From Peribacillus butanolivorans (GTDB lineage Bacteria > Bacillota > Bacilli > Bacillales > DSM-1321): a DNA stretch of 64,000 nt. Positions 23,688-32,246 of this stretch are shown here, piece by piece (within the stretch, counting starts at the first letter, position 1; each line of letters begins with the position of its first letter). The position numbers were made by a program, and so were the translations under genes. The stretch is taken from contig NZ_LGYA01000005.1 in the NCBI RefSeq assembly GCF_001273755.1, forward strand, positions 579,702-643,701, written 5' to 3'. Under the pieces are notes generated by a model that did no database searches, had not been told where the DNA came from, and saw only the letters and a list, made by a program, of their open reading frames with translations.

Positions 23688-24009
23688 CGCATTCCAATAT
23701 AGAAACGGCTGCTTTAATTCATACTTTCAATTTTACGCTTGACGAGTTTTTTATAAAAATGGTTACGTTTTTGGTTACGTTTTTCCCAATTTTCTGTATA
23801 TGGTGCAAACAAACACAAGAAAATAGGTAAGTTATTCATCGTTCAAATATATACAGGCTATTTTTTCAACTTCCTTATGCAACTAACGCATGCGTTAGCT
23901 GAAGATCAGAGCTGTCTTTAAGGCAGCTCTTTCTTTACTATCGGGGCAGGATAGTTCTATAAGGATTTTGTTATGATTAGTAAAAACAAGCAGTATACGG
24001 GAGGTCATA
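23688..24009. other. Intergenic region with direct repeat and dispersed-repeat copy 3
   Basis: GGTTACGTTTTT occurs twice in tandem near 23760-23785. Dispersed repeat copy 3 covers 23875-23965. TATGAT near 23972 is a likely -10 for the next gene. Confidence 0.45.
23875..23965 (+). repeat. Dispersed repeat, copy 3
   Basis: CTTATGCAACTAACGCATGCG, a GAGCTG/CAGCTC hairpin, ACTATCGGGGCAGGATAGTT and a TATAAGG end. Confidence 0.7.
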
Positions 24010-24420
24010 ATGGATAAAGAACAAGAAAAAAGAATTGTAAAAAGGTTCTTTGCTAAAAGAATACAAGATAGAGTTATATTTGAACTATCATCAGAAAAGA
24101 AAAGAGTAGAAGCATTGAACAGACTTTGCCACGATTATGGCAAAACACTTCTTCCGGAATATATGATTGAAATACCAACTCCTAATTCCGATTATCAAGA
24201 AATTGCTACTTTACTTAAAAAACAAGGTGCACCCAATGAGTGTTATGTAATTTCATGGAACGAAGAAATTGATGGTAAAAAATTATCCTTAAATGAAGCC
24301 TTAAAGAAAGTAGTTGGTTATGGAATGCCTTCTATTGTTTCGTGTATTGAAGGTTCACTTGCTTACTTTGAAGCAGAACAAGAGGTTGGTTCACCTCCAA
24401 GATTTTTACTGAAAAGGTAA
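24010..24420 (+). CDS. Hypothetical protein, 136 aa
   Basis: CGGGAGGTCATA precedes MDKEQEKRIVKRFFAKRIQD. The middle has ALNRLCHDYGKTLLPEYMIE and NECYVISWNEEIDGKKLSLN; the end is GSPPRFLLKR. It is soluble, with a mixed alpha/beta pattern. Repeat copies lie on both sides. I recognise no named family, though the frame, ribosome binding site and composition strongly support a real gene. Confidence 0.75.
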   Translation: MDKEQEKRIVKRFFAKRIQDRVIFELSSEKKRVEALNRLCHDYGKTLLPEYMIEIPTPNSDYQEIATLLKKQGAPNECYVISWNEEIDGKKLSLNEALKKVVGYGMPSIVSCIEGSLAYFEAEQEVGSPPRFLLKR

Positions 24421-24933
24421 ACATAATGGCTACTTCTTTTTAAGCTCAGGTTCTTTACTTCAATAAGGGAGTTGCTATGGCAGCTCTTTTTCTTATGGAG
24501 CTAAAGGGGCAGGTTAGCAAGATTGTGAAGGTTTGTACTTAAACTAACGGGTGCGTTAGTTCTATAACTTAGAAGAGATCGACTTTTTAGGTTGGAATTC
24601 TCTTAGCGTATAAAATTTCCGAAGTGGGCGGTTAGCTACTGTTCGTAAAAGCAGACTTTCTCGAACGGTGGAGTTTCTTCTCAAAACAGCCGTTATTAAC
24701 GTTCGTTAAAGCACGAAAATACTATACGAATGTCCGGAACGAACTTCCTATAAGGTGCGCGACTTTTTAATATTGTGCTTATTATTTTTAGTAAGGACGT
24801 CCTGAAATGATAAATGATGGATTTATAGTAGGACGCGTTTCCCTGCGCGGAAATGGTAACTCATGCGTCATACACAGTGGGAGCTCCGATGTACCTAGGT
24901 TTGGGTGCTGGTTGTTGCTTACATTTATACTTA
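24421..24933. other. Noncoding region with repeat copy 4 and recurring GTTCGT motifs
   Basis: Dispersed repeat copy 4 covers 24450-24568. Beyond it, GTTCGTAAAAGCA at 24641 and GTTCGTTAAAGCA at 24701 are direct repeats 60 bp apart, and CCGGAACGAAC lies near 24733. No gene seen. Confidence 0.45.
24450..24568 (+). repeat. Dispersed repeat, copy 4 (composite)
   Basis: TTACTTCAATAAGGGAGTTG, a TTGCTATGGCAGC hairpin, TCTTATGGAGCTAAAGGGGC, then a second head, AACTAACGGGTGCGTTAGTT. Confidence 0.75.
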
Positions 24934-24987
24934 TAAAAAAACACCTCAGCTAACATGTACTTTTTTCTGTACATTTAGGGAGGTGTT
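24934..24987 (-). terminator. Terminator of the M4 protease gene
   Basis: On the minus strand AACACCTC pairs with GAGGTGTT around an inner ATGTAC/GTACAT stem, then T7. Confidence 0.85.
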
Positions 24988-25045
24988 AAGGTTGTCTTAC
25001 TTATTAGATTAGCCTAGACATTTAATAATTCATAGGGTGGATCTC

Positions 25046-26671
25046 TTAATTCACACCGACAGCTGTAAAAGCGTTTTTGACTGCAGTGGCTTCTGCACTG
25101 CTTGAACCATATAAATCAGCGGCAGATTGGACGACTGCTGCTCTGGCTTGTGAAAAAGTAGACGAGGAAGTTAAATAAGTCGTGTTGGCCCGGTAAAAGA
25201 TGGTTCCTAGTTTATCAATGCCAATTCCAGTTACGGTCACGCCATGGTGAGTGCCACCCGCGGAGATAAGATAAGCTGCCTTATTAATGATTCCGCTGTT
25301 CGTATGGACGCCGCCATTGTCGCCCGATCCTGTATAACGGTTCGTATAATGGTCAGGGTCGCCATTCAATGTTGGGTTGGCCATTGAACGGAGGGCATCG
25401 CCGGAAATATTAGGTGTGTAAATATCTTCTCCTATCAGATAGTCCGCTTTTGCACTTTGATTCTTAAATTCAACAACGGTGCCAAAAATATCAGAAATAG
25501 CTTCATTCAAAGCACCGGATTCATTCTGATAGGTCAAATTCGATTCCGTAGAAGTTACTGCATGTGTCAATTCATGTGAAACAACGTCTAAACCGCCTGA
25601 CAATGGGATGAACGTCGTGCCGTCCCCATCACCGTAAACCATTTGTGTACCATCCCAAAAAGCATTATTGTATTTCGAACCATAATGAACGGTTGACTTC
25701 AGGATGGCTCCATTTCCATCGTAAGAGTTCCGTCCAAACGTGGATTTGTAATAATCATAGGTTTTACCAGCATAAAAATGAGCATCCACTGCAGCTTTAT
25801 CGGTAGAAGAAGTAAAAGCGTTGGTTGAATTGGATAAGAGTGTACCAGGCAATTTTGACCGGTTATTAGCATTATAGGTGAAAATACCTTTGCCACGTGT
25901 ATTGTCTTGTAGATAATATTTACTGCTCGATAAGGTAGTGTTTAACGATACAGTATTGTTTAGGACTCCGATGCCCGTACCGACGGAATTGGTCCCCGTC
26001 ACTTCATCAAGGGTGTTATATTTATTCAATATTTCACCTGTTTTGACTGAAATGAAATAATTATAGTTTCCTGGTTCCGGATCTAAGAAATTTAAATTGA
26101 CCTTATATACATAGTCGGCCTTTCCTTCATTGGCGTATACATATAGCTCTGATTCAGGAGATTGTTCGTAGGAAGGAGTGAATCCAATATCTGTTTCGGC
26201 TATTTGGATTGCTTCTGATTTACTGATGCCTTTTTTAGCCTTTTTCCCTAATTTAGTGTTTAAATTGGCTTCAACTGTTCCGGACACGACTGTTAAAACA
26301 CCTTGAGGGTCAATTAATACTGCCTGTGTAGAATTCCATACAGGTACGCCCTGATAGGTTTGTTGCAATCTTAGAGCGGTATTTCCAAGTTCATCCTTAC
26401 TTTTTTTTTGGATAATGAAGGAGTCTTTCGCTTTTTGCTTCTCTAACTTGTAAGACTTTGTGTTTTTATCAAAAAAGGTAAGAATGATATCCTCTGCCGT
26501 CTGCTTTGAAGGTTCTGTGAGTTTCCCAGACTTGAATTCTAGCGAATCTCTATGCTTATTATACTTTTCAACGCTTAACACGTTTTTTGCCGCTAGAGCT
26601 TCTTGTTGGGGAATAGCAGAAAATAATAGACCGATAGATAGTGCGGTTCCTAAAAATACCTTACCTTTCAT
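25046..26671 (-). CDS. Secreted neutral metalloprotease, M4 thermolysin/bacillolysin family
   Basis: The 541-residue preproenzyme has a signal peptide (MKGKVFLGTALSIGLLFSAI, cleavage near AALA-AKN), an FTP/PepSY propeptide to about 223, and a mature domain of ~318 residues, close to thermolysin. The zinc site is VVSHELTHAVT (HELTH 366-370) with the third ligand in GALNEAISDIFG (Glu390). NSGIINKAAYLISAGG carries further active-site residues. GGAGTTGAAAGGTT precedes the ATG. It degrades extracellular protein. The propeptide acts as chaperone and inhibitor. A 5' leader of more than 100 bp is free of genes. Confidence 0.97.
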   Translation of the reverse strand: MKGKVFLGTALSIGLLFSAIPQQEALAAKNVLSVEKYNKHRDSLEFKSGKLTEPSKQTAEDIILTFFDKNTKSYKLEKQKAKDSFIIQKKSKDELGNTALRLQQTYQGVPVWNSTQAVLIDPQGVLTVVSGTVEANLNTKLGKKAKKGISKSEAIQIAETDIGFTPSYEQSPESELYVYANEGKADYVYKVNLNFLDPEPGNYNYFISVKTGEILNKYNTLDEVTGTNSVGTGIGVLNNTVSLNTTLSSSKYYLQDNTRGKGIFTYNANNRSKLPGTLLSNSTNAFTSSTDKAAVDAHFYAGKTYDYYKSTFGRNSYDGNGAILKSTVHYGSKYNNAFWDGTQMVYGDGDGTTFIPLSGGLDVVSHELTHAVTSTESNLTYQNESGALNEAISDIFGTVVEFKNQSAKADYLIGEDIYTPNISGDALRSMANPTLNGDPDHYTNRYTGSGDNGGVHTNSGIINKAAYLISAGGTHHGVTVTGIGIDKLGTIFYRANTTYLTSSSTFSQARAAVVQSAADLYGSSSAEATAVKNAFTAVGVN

Positions 26672-26893
26672 AACCTTTCAACTCCTTCATGAGAATACCT
26701 CATTTTTACATCGTTTCATATTATTATCAAATGGAGAAAACACGCAAAAATATGACATTTAAAGGGATAAAATGGAGAAAAATGGTTTTTAATAGAAATG
26801 TTCTTTCTAAATATTCTTCTAGTAATATTTGGAATATATTTAAGGGCGTATGAAATGAGCTTAGTATTTTATTAGTCCCGCTTTTTTAATGCT

Positions 26894-26937
26894 GCAAAAA
26901 AACATGGCATAAAGTGCAAAAAAACATGGCATAAAGT
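26894..26937 (+). repeat. Two tandem 22-bp repeats, candidate enhancer
   Basis: Two exact copies of a 22-bp unit beginning GCAAAAAAACATGG and ending CATAAAGT, followed by a third partial GCAAAA. They lie about 66 bp upstream of the -24 element, a usual place for an activator of sigma-54 RNA polymerase. Confidence 0.7.
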
Positions 26938-27002
26938 GCAAAATATTTTGTCTATTAAAAGCGTTTTTTAAAATAATTTGTTGAATTTTGCGGTTTGAAA
27001 AT

Positions 27003-27019
27003 TTGGCATGAAAATTGCA
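27003..27019 (+). promoter_or_regulatory. Sigma-54 (SigL) promoter
   Basis: TTGGCATG-AAAA-TTGCA matches the -24/-12 consensus YTGGCACGRNNNTTGCW at all fixed positions but one, with the correct 12-bp spacing of GG and GC. The start site would be near 27030. Confidence 0.85.
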
Positions 27020-27110
27020 TATATTCAGAATAGGAATATTCGAATTGTAAATTAGGTCTATTTGAAAGTCGATGAAATAGGAAAATTTATTAAATGGATT
27101 TCCCTATAAA

Positions 27111-27124
27111 TGAAAGCGCTTATA
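27111..27124 (+). promoter_or_regulatory. cre box (CcpA site) downstream of the sigma-54 promoter
   Basis: TGAAAGCGCTTATA fits TGWAANCGNTNWCA at all but one position. It lies ~80 bp past the expected transcription start, suited to roadblock repression. Confidence 0.65.
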
Positions 27125-27143
27125 TAGAAAGGGATGAAAATTT

Positions 27144-28628
27144 ATGATACCAAAACAAGAAAACGACATCTTTCAGCATCCTCCAAAGCGAGAAGAACAA
27201 GAATTAAAGCGCGGTTTAAAATCCCGACATTTAACGATGATTTCTATTGGAGGGGCTATTGGCACCGGGCTGTTTCTTAGCAGCGGGGCAGCTATCCATA
27301 CAGCTGGTCCAGGCGGCGCATTACTTGCTTATGCCTTAGTTGGGGCAATGGTGTACTTTGTGATGACCAGCTTAGGGGAACTGGCAGCCTTTATGCCGAC
27401 AAGCGGTTCATTCAGTACCTATGGAACGAAATTCGTCGATCCGGCATTTGGATTTGCCTTGGGATGGACGTACTGGTTCAATTGGTCGATGACCATAGCG
27501 GCGGAGTTGTCAGCCTCAACAATGATTATGAAATTTTGGTTTCCAAATAGTCCATCATTGTTGTGGAGTGCATCATTCTTGGTACTCATTTTCCTATTAA
27601 ACTATTTATCCGTTAAAGGATATGGTGAAGGGGAATACTGGTTTTCCTTCATAAAAGTAACGGCCATCGTTATTTTTATAATCGTTGGCATACTAATGAT
27701 TGTTGGCATCATGGGTGGCGAAGCAGTAGGTTTTAAGAACTTCACAGTCGATGACGCGCCTTTCCCGGGTGGTTTTATGGGTGTCTTCATTGTGTTTATT
27801 GCAGCTGGCTTTTCTTTTCAAGGTACAGAAATCGTTGGTGTGGCTGCAGGTGAAAGTGAAGACCCAGCCAAAAATATACCGAAGGCTATTAAAAGCGTTT
27901 TTTGGAGAATCCTACTCTTTTACGTATTGGCAATCTTTGTGATAGGGCTACTTATCCCTTATACAAGCGAAAGTTTACAAGGGGATAATGTTATGGTCAG
28001 CCCATTCACGCTTATATTTGAAAAGGCTGGAATTGCTTTTGCAGCTTCGCTCATGAATGCAGTCATTTTAACAGCGGTATTGTCAGCAGGTAACTCTAGT
28101 TTATATGCATCGACACGTATGTTATATTCAATGGCTAAAGATGGGCAAGCACCACGCATTTTTGCAAAACTTAACAAACGCGGAGTGCCGGTTGCGGGAA
28201 TGATTTTGACATGTGCCATTGGTATGCTTGCATTTTTAGCTTCTGTATTTGGTGATGGTAAAGTGTATATATGGTTAATGAATGCTATTGGTATTACAGG
28301 ATTTATCTTCTGGCTAGGTATTTCTATCAGCCATTATCGTTTCCGGAAAGCTTATATAGCTCAAGGCCATTCATTGGAGAAGCTGCCATATAAGGCATTA
28401 TGGTTTCCGATTGGACCGATTTTTGCTATTGTGATTGGCTTAATTGTCATTCTATCTCAAAATTTTCAAGCGTTTTTTTCAGACCACATTGATTGGGGCA
28501 GTGTAGTAGCTGCATACCTAGGAATCCCACTTTTCCTTGGTCTATGGTTTGGATATAAACTGGTAAGGAAAACTAAATTCGTTAAACTTGAAGAAGTGGA
28601 GTTTGACTTTGACAAAAAATACGAATGA
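27144..28628 (+). CDS. Amino acid permease (APC/AAT family), RocE/LysP-like
   Basis: The 494-residue protein has 12 hydrophobic segments. LKSRHLTMISIGGAIGTGLF begins helix 1 and carries the APC substrate-binding GGAIGTGL. SLGELAAFMPTSGSF and FQGTEIVGVAAGESEDP are AAT-family signatures of basic or aromatic amino acid permeases. AAAGGGATGAAAATTT precedes the ATG. In Bacillus, sigma-54 drives rocDEF/rocABC and related amino acid catabolism genes, so arginine, ornithine or lysine are candidate substrates. Control by the upstream SigL promoter and cre box suggests use of amino acids when preferred sugars are absent. Confidence 0.92.
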   Translation: MIPKQENDIFQHPPKREEQELKRGLKSRHLTMISIGGAIGTGLFLSSGAAIHTAGPGGALLAYALVGAMVYFVMTSLGELAAFMPTSGSFSTYGTKFVDPAFGFALGWTYWFNWSMTIAAELSASTMIMKFWFPNSPSLLWSASFLVLIFLLNYLSVKGYGEGEYWFSFIKVTAIVIFIIVGILMIVGIMGGEAVGFKNFTVDDAPFPGGFMGVFIVFIAAGFSFQGTEIVGVAAGESEDPAKNIPKAIKSVFWRILLFYVLAIFVIGLLIPYTSESLQGDNVMVSPFTLIFEKAGIAFAASLMNAVILTAVLSAGNSSLYASTRMLYSMAKDGQAPRIFAKLNKRGVPVAGMILTCAIGMLAFLASVFGDGKVYIWLMNAIGITGFIFWLGISISHYRFRKAYIAQGHSLEKLPYKALWFPIGPIFAIVIGLIVILSQNFQAFFSDHIDWGSVVAAYLGIPLFLGLWFGYKLVRKTKFVKLEEVEFDFDKKYE

Positions 28629-28645
28629 TAATGCTTTAAGTAAAA

Positions 28646-28683
28646 TCAGCCGGACAACGTTGTTTTAAGTTGTCCGGCTTTTA
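28646..28683 (+). terminator. Terminator of the permease gene
   Basis: AGCCGGACAA pairs with TTGTCCGGCT, then TTTT. Confidence 0.9.
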
Positions 28684-29027
28684 CTTGTCTATATAAACAG
28701 TAATGTGCATGTAAGCTTTTTTACCTTCCCCATTCAAAACTCTTATTCAAAGCCAGGAGCCGGATTCCTGGCTTTTTAATTTATGATAAATGGAAATTAA
28801 TACAAATTTAAAGGTGGATGTTATATGATAAACGTAATCTCTATGTGTGTTTTTCTATAAAATTAGCTAAAGGGGACTCTATGTATCATTCTAATCTCTT
28901 TCAAATTTTTTTAAAAAAGTAAAGGAATGCATGCTAGTACGACGGGGTAACTACCATCTTTGAGAAGAGAAAGCCAGACTTTAACCGTTTGAAGTATCTA
29001 ATCGCTAGAAAAGGAGGGTGCGCGCTT
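28684..29027. other. Intergenic region with an orphan terminator
   Basis: A second terminator (AGCCAGGA/TCCTGGCT then T5, 28751-28777) has no gene ahead of it. Beyond it AAAGGTGG precedes a 12-codon frame at about 28825 (MINVISMCVFL), perhaps a remnant start or leader peptide. Confidence 0.45.
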
Positions 29028-30128
29028 ATGACTCTATTAACTAATTTGAAAGTATTAGACTTTTCAACGCTACTGCCCGGACCATTTGCCACTTTGATGC
29101 TAGCTGATTTAGGAGCAGATGTTTTGAAGGTAGAAAGGCCGGCAGCAGGGGATTCATGGGGTGTGAATCAATATCTTAACAGATCAAAGCAATCGATTAC
29201 CCTTGATTTAAAACAGTCGGAGTCCATCGAAGCCGTAAAAAATTTAGTGAAAGAATACGATATCGTCCTTGAACAATTCCGGCCAGGTGTCATGGAGCGC
29301 TTAGGGCTGGGGTACGAGGTATTAAAACAAATCAATCCGAAGTTAATTTATTGTTCAATCACAGGATTTGGCCAAACCGGTCCCTACAAAGACCGCCCGG
29401 GTCATGATATCAATTATATTTCGATTGCAGGATTATCAGGCTATTCCGGTACGCAAAAAGACGGCCCAGCAAAGAACGGAACGCAAATAGCTGATCTTGC
29501 AGGAGGGTCATTGCATGCTATTATCGGTATTTTGTCCGCAGTCATTTATAGAGACAGAACGGGGGAAGGCCAATACATCGACATCAGCATGACCGACTGC
29601 AGTTTCGCTTTAAATGCCATATCCGCACCTCTGAATTTACAAGGGGGCATGGAGCTTGAGCCAGAGAAATTGATATTAAACGGAGGGTCATTTTATGACT
29701 TTTACGAAACGAAAGATGGTCGTTATTTTTCGGTAGGAAGCCTGGAGCCTCCATTCCGTAAAGCTCTGTGTGTAGCAATCCTCAAGCCCGAATTGTATGA
29801 ACTAAGCTTGAGTAGAGATGCTGAGAGTGGAAGTAGATTTAAAACAGCTGTCCAACGTGCTTTTCTTGAAAAGAACTTTGATGAATGGAAAGAAATATTT
29901 GCTGATTCTGAGGCTTGTGTAGAACCAGTACTGACCTTTACCGAAGCGACCAATCATCCCCAGCTTAAGGAGCGGGGCATGATTGTTGAAATACCTGACG
30001 GAAAAGGAAGCATCCAGAAGCAAATTGCCTGTCCAATCAAAACATCGGTTTTTACCCCTGATTATAAACATGCAGGGCTGAAGCCAGGACAAAGCAATGA
30101 AGAAGTTCTCCGCACCTTTAATCGCTAA
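29028..30128 (+). CDS. CaiB/BaiF CoA-transferase family protein (alpha-methylacyl-CoA racemase-like)
   Basis: The 366-residue protein opens LKVLDFSTLLPGPFATLMLA and continues LGADVLKVERP, typical of family III CoA enzymes. PGHDINYISIAGLSGYSG resembles the His segment of AMACR, and NGTQIADLAGGSLHAIIGIL carries the conserved Asp. This combination fits racemases or CoA transferases acting on acyl-CoA. AAAAGGAGGGTGCGCGCTT fixes the start at 29028; the frame opens 13 codons earlier. It stands alone, so the acyl group cannot be guessed. A long terminator follows. Confidence 0.9.
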   Translation: MTLLTNLKVLDFSTLLPGPFATLMLADLGADVLKVERPAAGDSWGVNQYLNRSKQSITLDLKQSESIEAVKNLVKEYDIVLEQFRPGVMERLGLGYEVLKQINPKLIYCSITGFGQTGPYKDRPGHDINYISIAGLSGYSGTQKDGPAKNGTQIADLAGGSLHAIIGILSAVIYRDRTGEGQYIDISMTDCSFALNAISAPLNLQGGMELEPEKLILNGGSFYDFYETKDGRYFSVGSLEPPFRKALCVAILKPELYELSLSRDAESGSRFKTAVQRAFLEKNFDEWKEIFADSEACVEPVLTFTEATNHPQLKERGMIVEIPDGKGSIQKQIACPIKTSVFTPDYKHAGLKPGQSNEEVLRTFNR

Positions 30129-30164
30129 ATAAAGAAACGGACCTAGCTAAAATGATATATATAT

Positions 30165-30224
30165 TTAAAGGCTGTCACTTTTCCAAAATCTTTTTGGAGA
30201 GAGATAGCCTAATTTTTTTGAATT
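30165..30224 (+). terminator. Terminator of the CoA enzyme gene
   Basis: AGGCT pairs with AGCCT around an inner TCCAAAA/TTTTGGA stem, followed by T7. Confidence 0.75.
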
Positions 30225-30295
30225 CGATCTTCGCTGCAACGACGTAAATACTCCTGTACTCATAGTGCTGCAACATTTATGAGGCCGAACTAAAT

Positions 30296-30705
30296 GGAGG
30301 AAGGACGAAATAAGTGGGATGAAGGACGAAATAAGTGGGATGAAGGACGAATTAATCGGATGAAGGACGAAATAAGTGGGATGAAGGACGAATTAATCGG
30401 AGGAAGGTCGAATTAAGTGGAGGAAGGACGAAATAAGTAGGAGGAAGGTCGAATTAAGTGGGATGAAGGACGAATTAATCGGAGGAAGGACGAAATAAGT
30501 AGAAGGAAGGACGAAATAAGTAGAAGGAAGGTCGAATTAAGTGGGATGAAGGACGAATTAATCGGATGAAGGTCGAATTAAGTGGGATGAAGGACGAATT
30601 AATCGTAGGAAGGTCGAAATAAGTGGAGAAAGGTCGATTTATTCGGAGGAAGGTCGAATAAAGCGGAGAAAGGTCGAATTAAGTGGGATGAAGGACGAAA
30701 TAAGT
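30296..30705. repeat. Array of 20 imperfect 20/21-bp tandem repeats
   Basis: Twenty contiguous units, ten of 20 nt and ten of 21 nt, fill exactly 410 bp. The unit is GG(A/G)(G/T)GAAGG(A/T)CGAA with a tail such as ATAAGT, TTAAGT or TTAATC. AAGG(A/T)CGA is almost invariant. Alternating lengths break any reading frame and there are no unique spacers, so it is neither coding nor a CRISPR. It lies between the CoA enzyme and the 145-aa protein. Confidence 0.95.
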
Positions 30706-30821
30706 AGTAGACCTTGCATGTTATGAAGGGTTAACTACATTCGTGAAGACGGCATATGCTATAACTGACGTTCCATATGGAATGAAGTTACCTGTAAGTT
30801 AAGTTGGAGGGGGAAACCACG

Positions 30822-31259
30822 ATGAATACGTTCAATCCATCTAATATTTTCGGGAATGGTTTACCGATAACGTTAACTGCGTCTATGCTAGAGCGATTTA
30901 TAAAGATGAAATCAGGTGAGCAGGATGTTAAAGTCGAGATTACGCCAAAACATATAGTGCTTTTCGGAACGACGGAAGTGAAAAAAATGATGTTTAAGAA
31001 AAACGTGCCTTTCCGTATTACATTAAAACCGGTTCACGTGGAAAAAAGAACGATTTCATTTGAATTAGTAGAAATGAAGCCTATTGATAGGAATTTTATT
31101 AACCAAAAGATATTTAACAGACCGCCATTTTTTGAATTTGAAAATAGAATGATCAAAATGAATTTTAATGCTTGGAACATCGTGAAAAGAATACCCGTGG
31201 GCACTATTAAATCGTATGAGTTGGCGGAAGGTGCATTAAAAATTAAACTTTCATTATGA
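30822..31259 (+). CDS. Hypothetical protein, 145 aa
   Basis: TTGGAGGGGGAAACCAC fixes the ATG at 30822. The protein begins MNTFNPSNIFGNGLPITLTA and is rich in beta strands: VKVEITPKHIVLFGTTEV, PFRITLKPVHVEKRTISFEL, then ENRMIKMNFNAWNIVKRIPV and a closing KSYELAEGALKIKLSL. It has no signal or membrane segment. The pattern suggests a lipid-binding or SMP-like beta fold, but I cannot assign it. Confidence 0.75.
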   Translation: MNTFNPSNIFGNGLPITLTASMLERFIKMKSGEQDVKVEITPKHIVLFGTTEVKKMMFKKNVPFRITLKPVHVEKRTISFELVEMKPIDRNFINQKIFNRPPFFEFENRMIKMNFNAWNIVKRIPVGTIKSYELAEGALKIKLSL

Positions 31260-31469
31260 TGAATCGAAGAAAGGGTAAGCAATGAAGGAAATATTTACAT
31301 AGCATTCTTACCTGTACTATTTTAAAGGGGATACCAGGTATGTTAGTGTAAGGATATGGTAAAGGACGATTCTTCAATAAGAAAAATTGTGTTTGATAAA
31401 CCAAGCTCTTTAAAATATACTAAATAACTAAAAGTTTTGAGTTTTTCCGGTAGATAAGGGGGAAAATGA

Positions 31470-32012
31470 ATGGACCAGAAAATTTTGCCTGCTTCGGCAA
31501 GCATGAAGGATTTCGAAAGATTTCTAGAAAGTTCCTATGAAATAGGTGTGTTTCTTGATTTGCATATATCACAATTGAAAAATGTAAGCTTAATGGCAAA
31601 GCAGCATAATAAGAAAATGATTTATCATGTCGATTTAATTCATGGTATTAAAAGTGATGAATACGCTACAGAATTTATTTGTCAGGAGTATTGCCCATAT
31701 GGCCTGATTTCAACAAAATCCAGCGTGATTTTGAAAGCGAAGCAAAAGGGTGTTATTGCCATTCAACGAATCTTTTTAATTGACTCACATGCGTTAGAGA
31801 AAAGTTATAAGCTGGTACAGAAAACAAAGCCTGATTATATCGAAGTTTTGCCTGGCGCAATGCCTTGGATGATTAAAGAGGTAAAGGAACGCTTACAAAC
31901 TCCTATCTTTGCTGGTGGGCTCATACGTTCTTCAGATGAAGTCTTGAATGCCCTTGAGGCAGGAGCTTCGTCAATCACGACTTCAAAAACTGAATTATGG
32001 GAGATGTTTTAA
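31470..32012 (+). CDS. glpP: Glycerol-3-phosphate-responsive antiterminator GlpP
   Basis: The 180-residue TIM-barrel-like protein has VFLDLHISQLKNVSLMAKQH, KMIYHVDLIHGIKSDEYATE, IAIQRIFLIDSHALEKS, DYIEVLPGAMPWMI and PIFAGGLIRSSDEV, all characteristic of GlpP. With glycerol-3-phosphate bound it acts on leader mRNA to prevent termination and stabilise transcripts of glp genes. GGGGGAAAATGAA contains the ribosome binding site. It lies just ahead of its two probable targets, the glpF-glpK and glpD leaders. Confidence 0.96.
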   Translation: MDQKILPASASMKDFERFLESSYEIGVFLDLHISQLKNVSLMAKQHNKKMIYHVDLIHGIKSDEYATEFICQEYCPYGLISTKSSVILKAKQKGVIAIQRIFLIDSHALEKSYKLVQKTKPDYIEVLPGAMPWMIKEVKERLQTPIFAGGLIRSSDEVLNALEAGASSITTSKTELWEMF

Positions 32013-32083
32013 TTTAGATAGGAGTTGATGTGTGATAGAGGAAAAAAAATACAGAAAAAATCATTTATTTTTATATAAATTAA

Positions 32084-32112
32084 TTGACAGCGTTTTCACT
32101 ACCTAGTATATT
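32084..32112 (+). promoter_or_regulatory. glpFK promoter with overlapping cre box
   Basis: TTGACA at 32084 and TATATT at 32107 are 17 bp apart. TGACAGCGTTTTCA at 32085-32098 fits the cre consensus with one mismatch, so CcpA would block RNA polymerase when glucose is present. Confidence 0.8.
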
Positions 32113-32137
32113 TACATTACAAGTTAATACATGTGAC

Positions 32138-32208
32138 GGAGATTAGGAGATTCACACCAGACATACTCATTTTTTGAGGAAAGTTCTGCTGTGAATCTCC
32201 TTTTATTT
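32138..32208 (+). terminator. GlpP-controlled leader terminator of glpF-glpK
   Basis: AGGAGATTCACA pairs with TGTGAATCTCC, then TTTT. The 5' arm overlaps GGAGATTAGGAGA, a motif shared with the glpD leader and the likely GlpP target. Confidence 0.85.
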
Positions 32209-32246
32209 GTTGGTAAGGCATCATTCTATAAGAGGAGGAGTTATGT

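Larger units (their letters stand above)
26672..27143 (+). promoter_or_regulatory. Regulatory region between the protease and the permease
   Basis: Holds the divergent promoters, a 22-bp tandem repeat (26894-26937), a sigma-54 promoter (27003-27019) and a cre box (27111-27124), all arranged toward the permease. Confidence 0.7.

Noticed and set aside
23700..23850. Short minus-strand frame (41 codons, VKRKIESMN end)
   Set aside because: No ribosome binding site; it owes its pattern to the duplicated GGTTACGTTTTT.
29028..30128. Carnitine CoA-transferase (caiB) specifically
   Set aside because: No cai or bai neighbours; the GHDINY and ADLAGG segments fit the broader racemase/transferase family only.
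30296..30705. CRISPR-like appearance of the tandem array
   Set aside because: Units are contiguous, 20-21 nt, without unique spacers, and no cas genes are near.
30296..30705. Coding repeat (7-residue MKDEISG-type peptide in 21-bp units)
   Set aside because: Half the units are 20 nt and stops appear in every frame within a few units.
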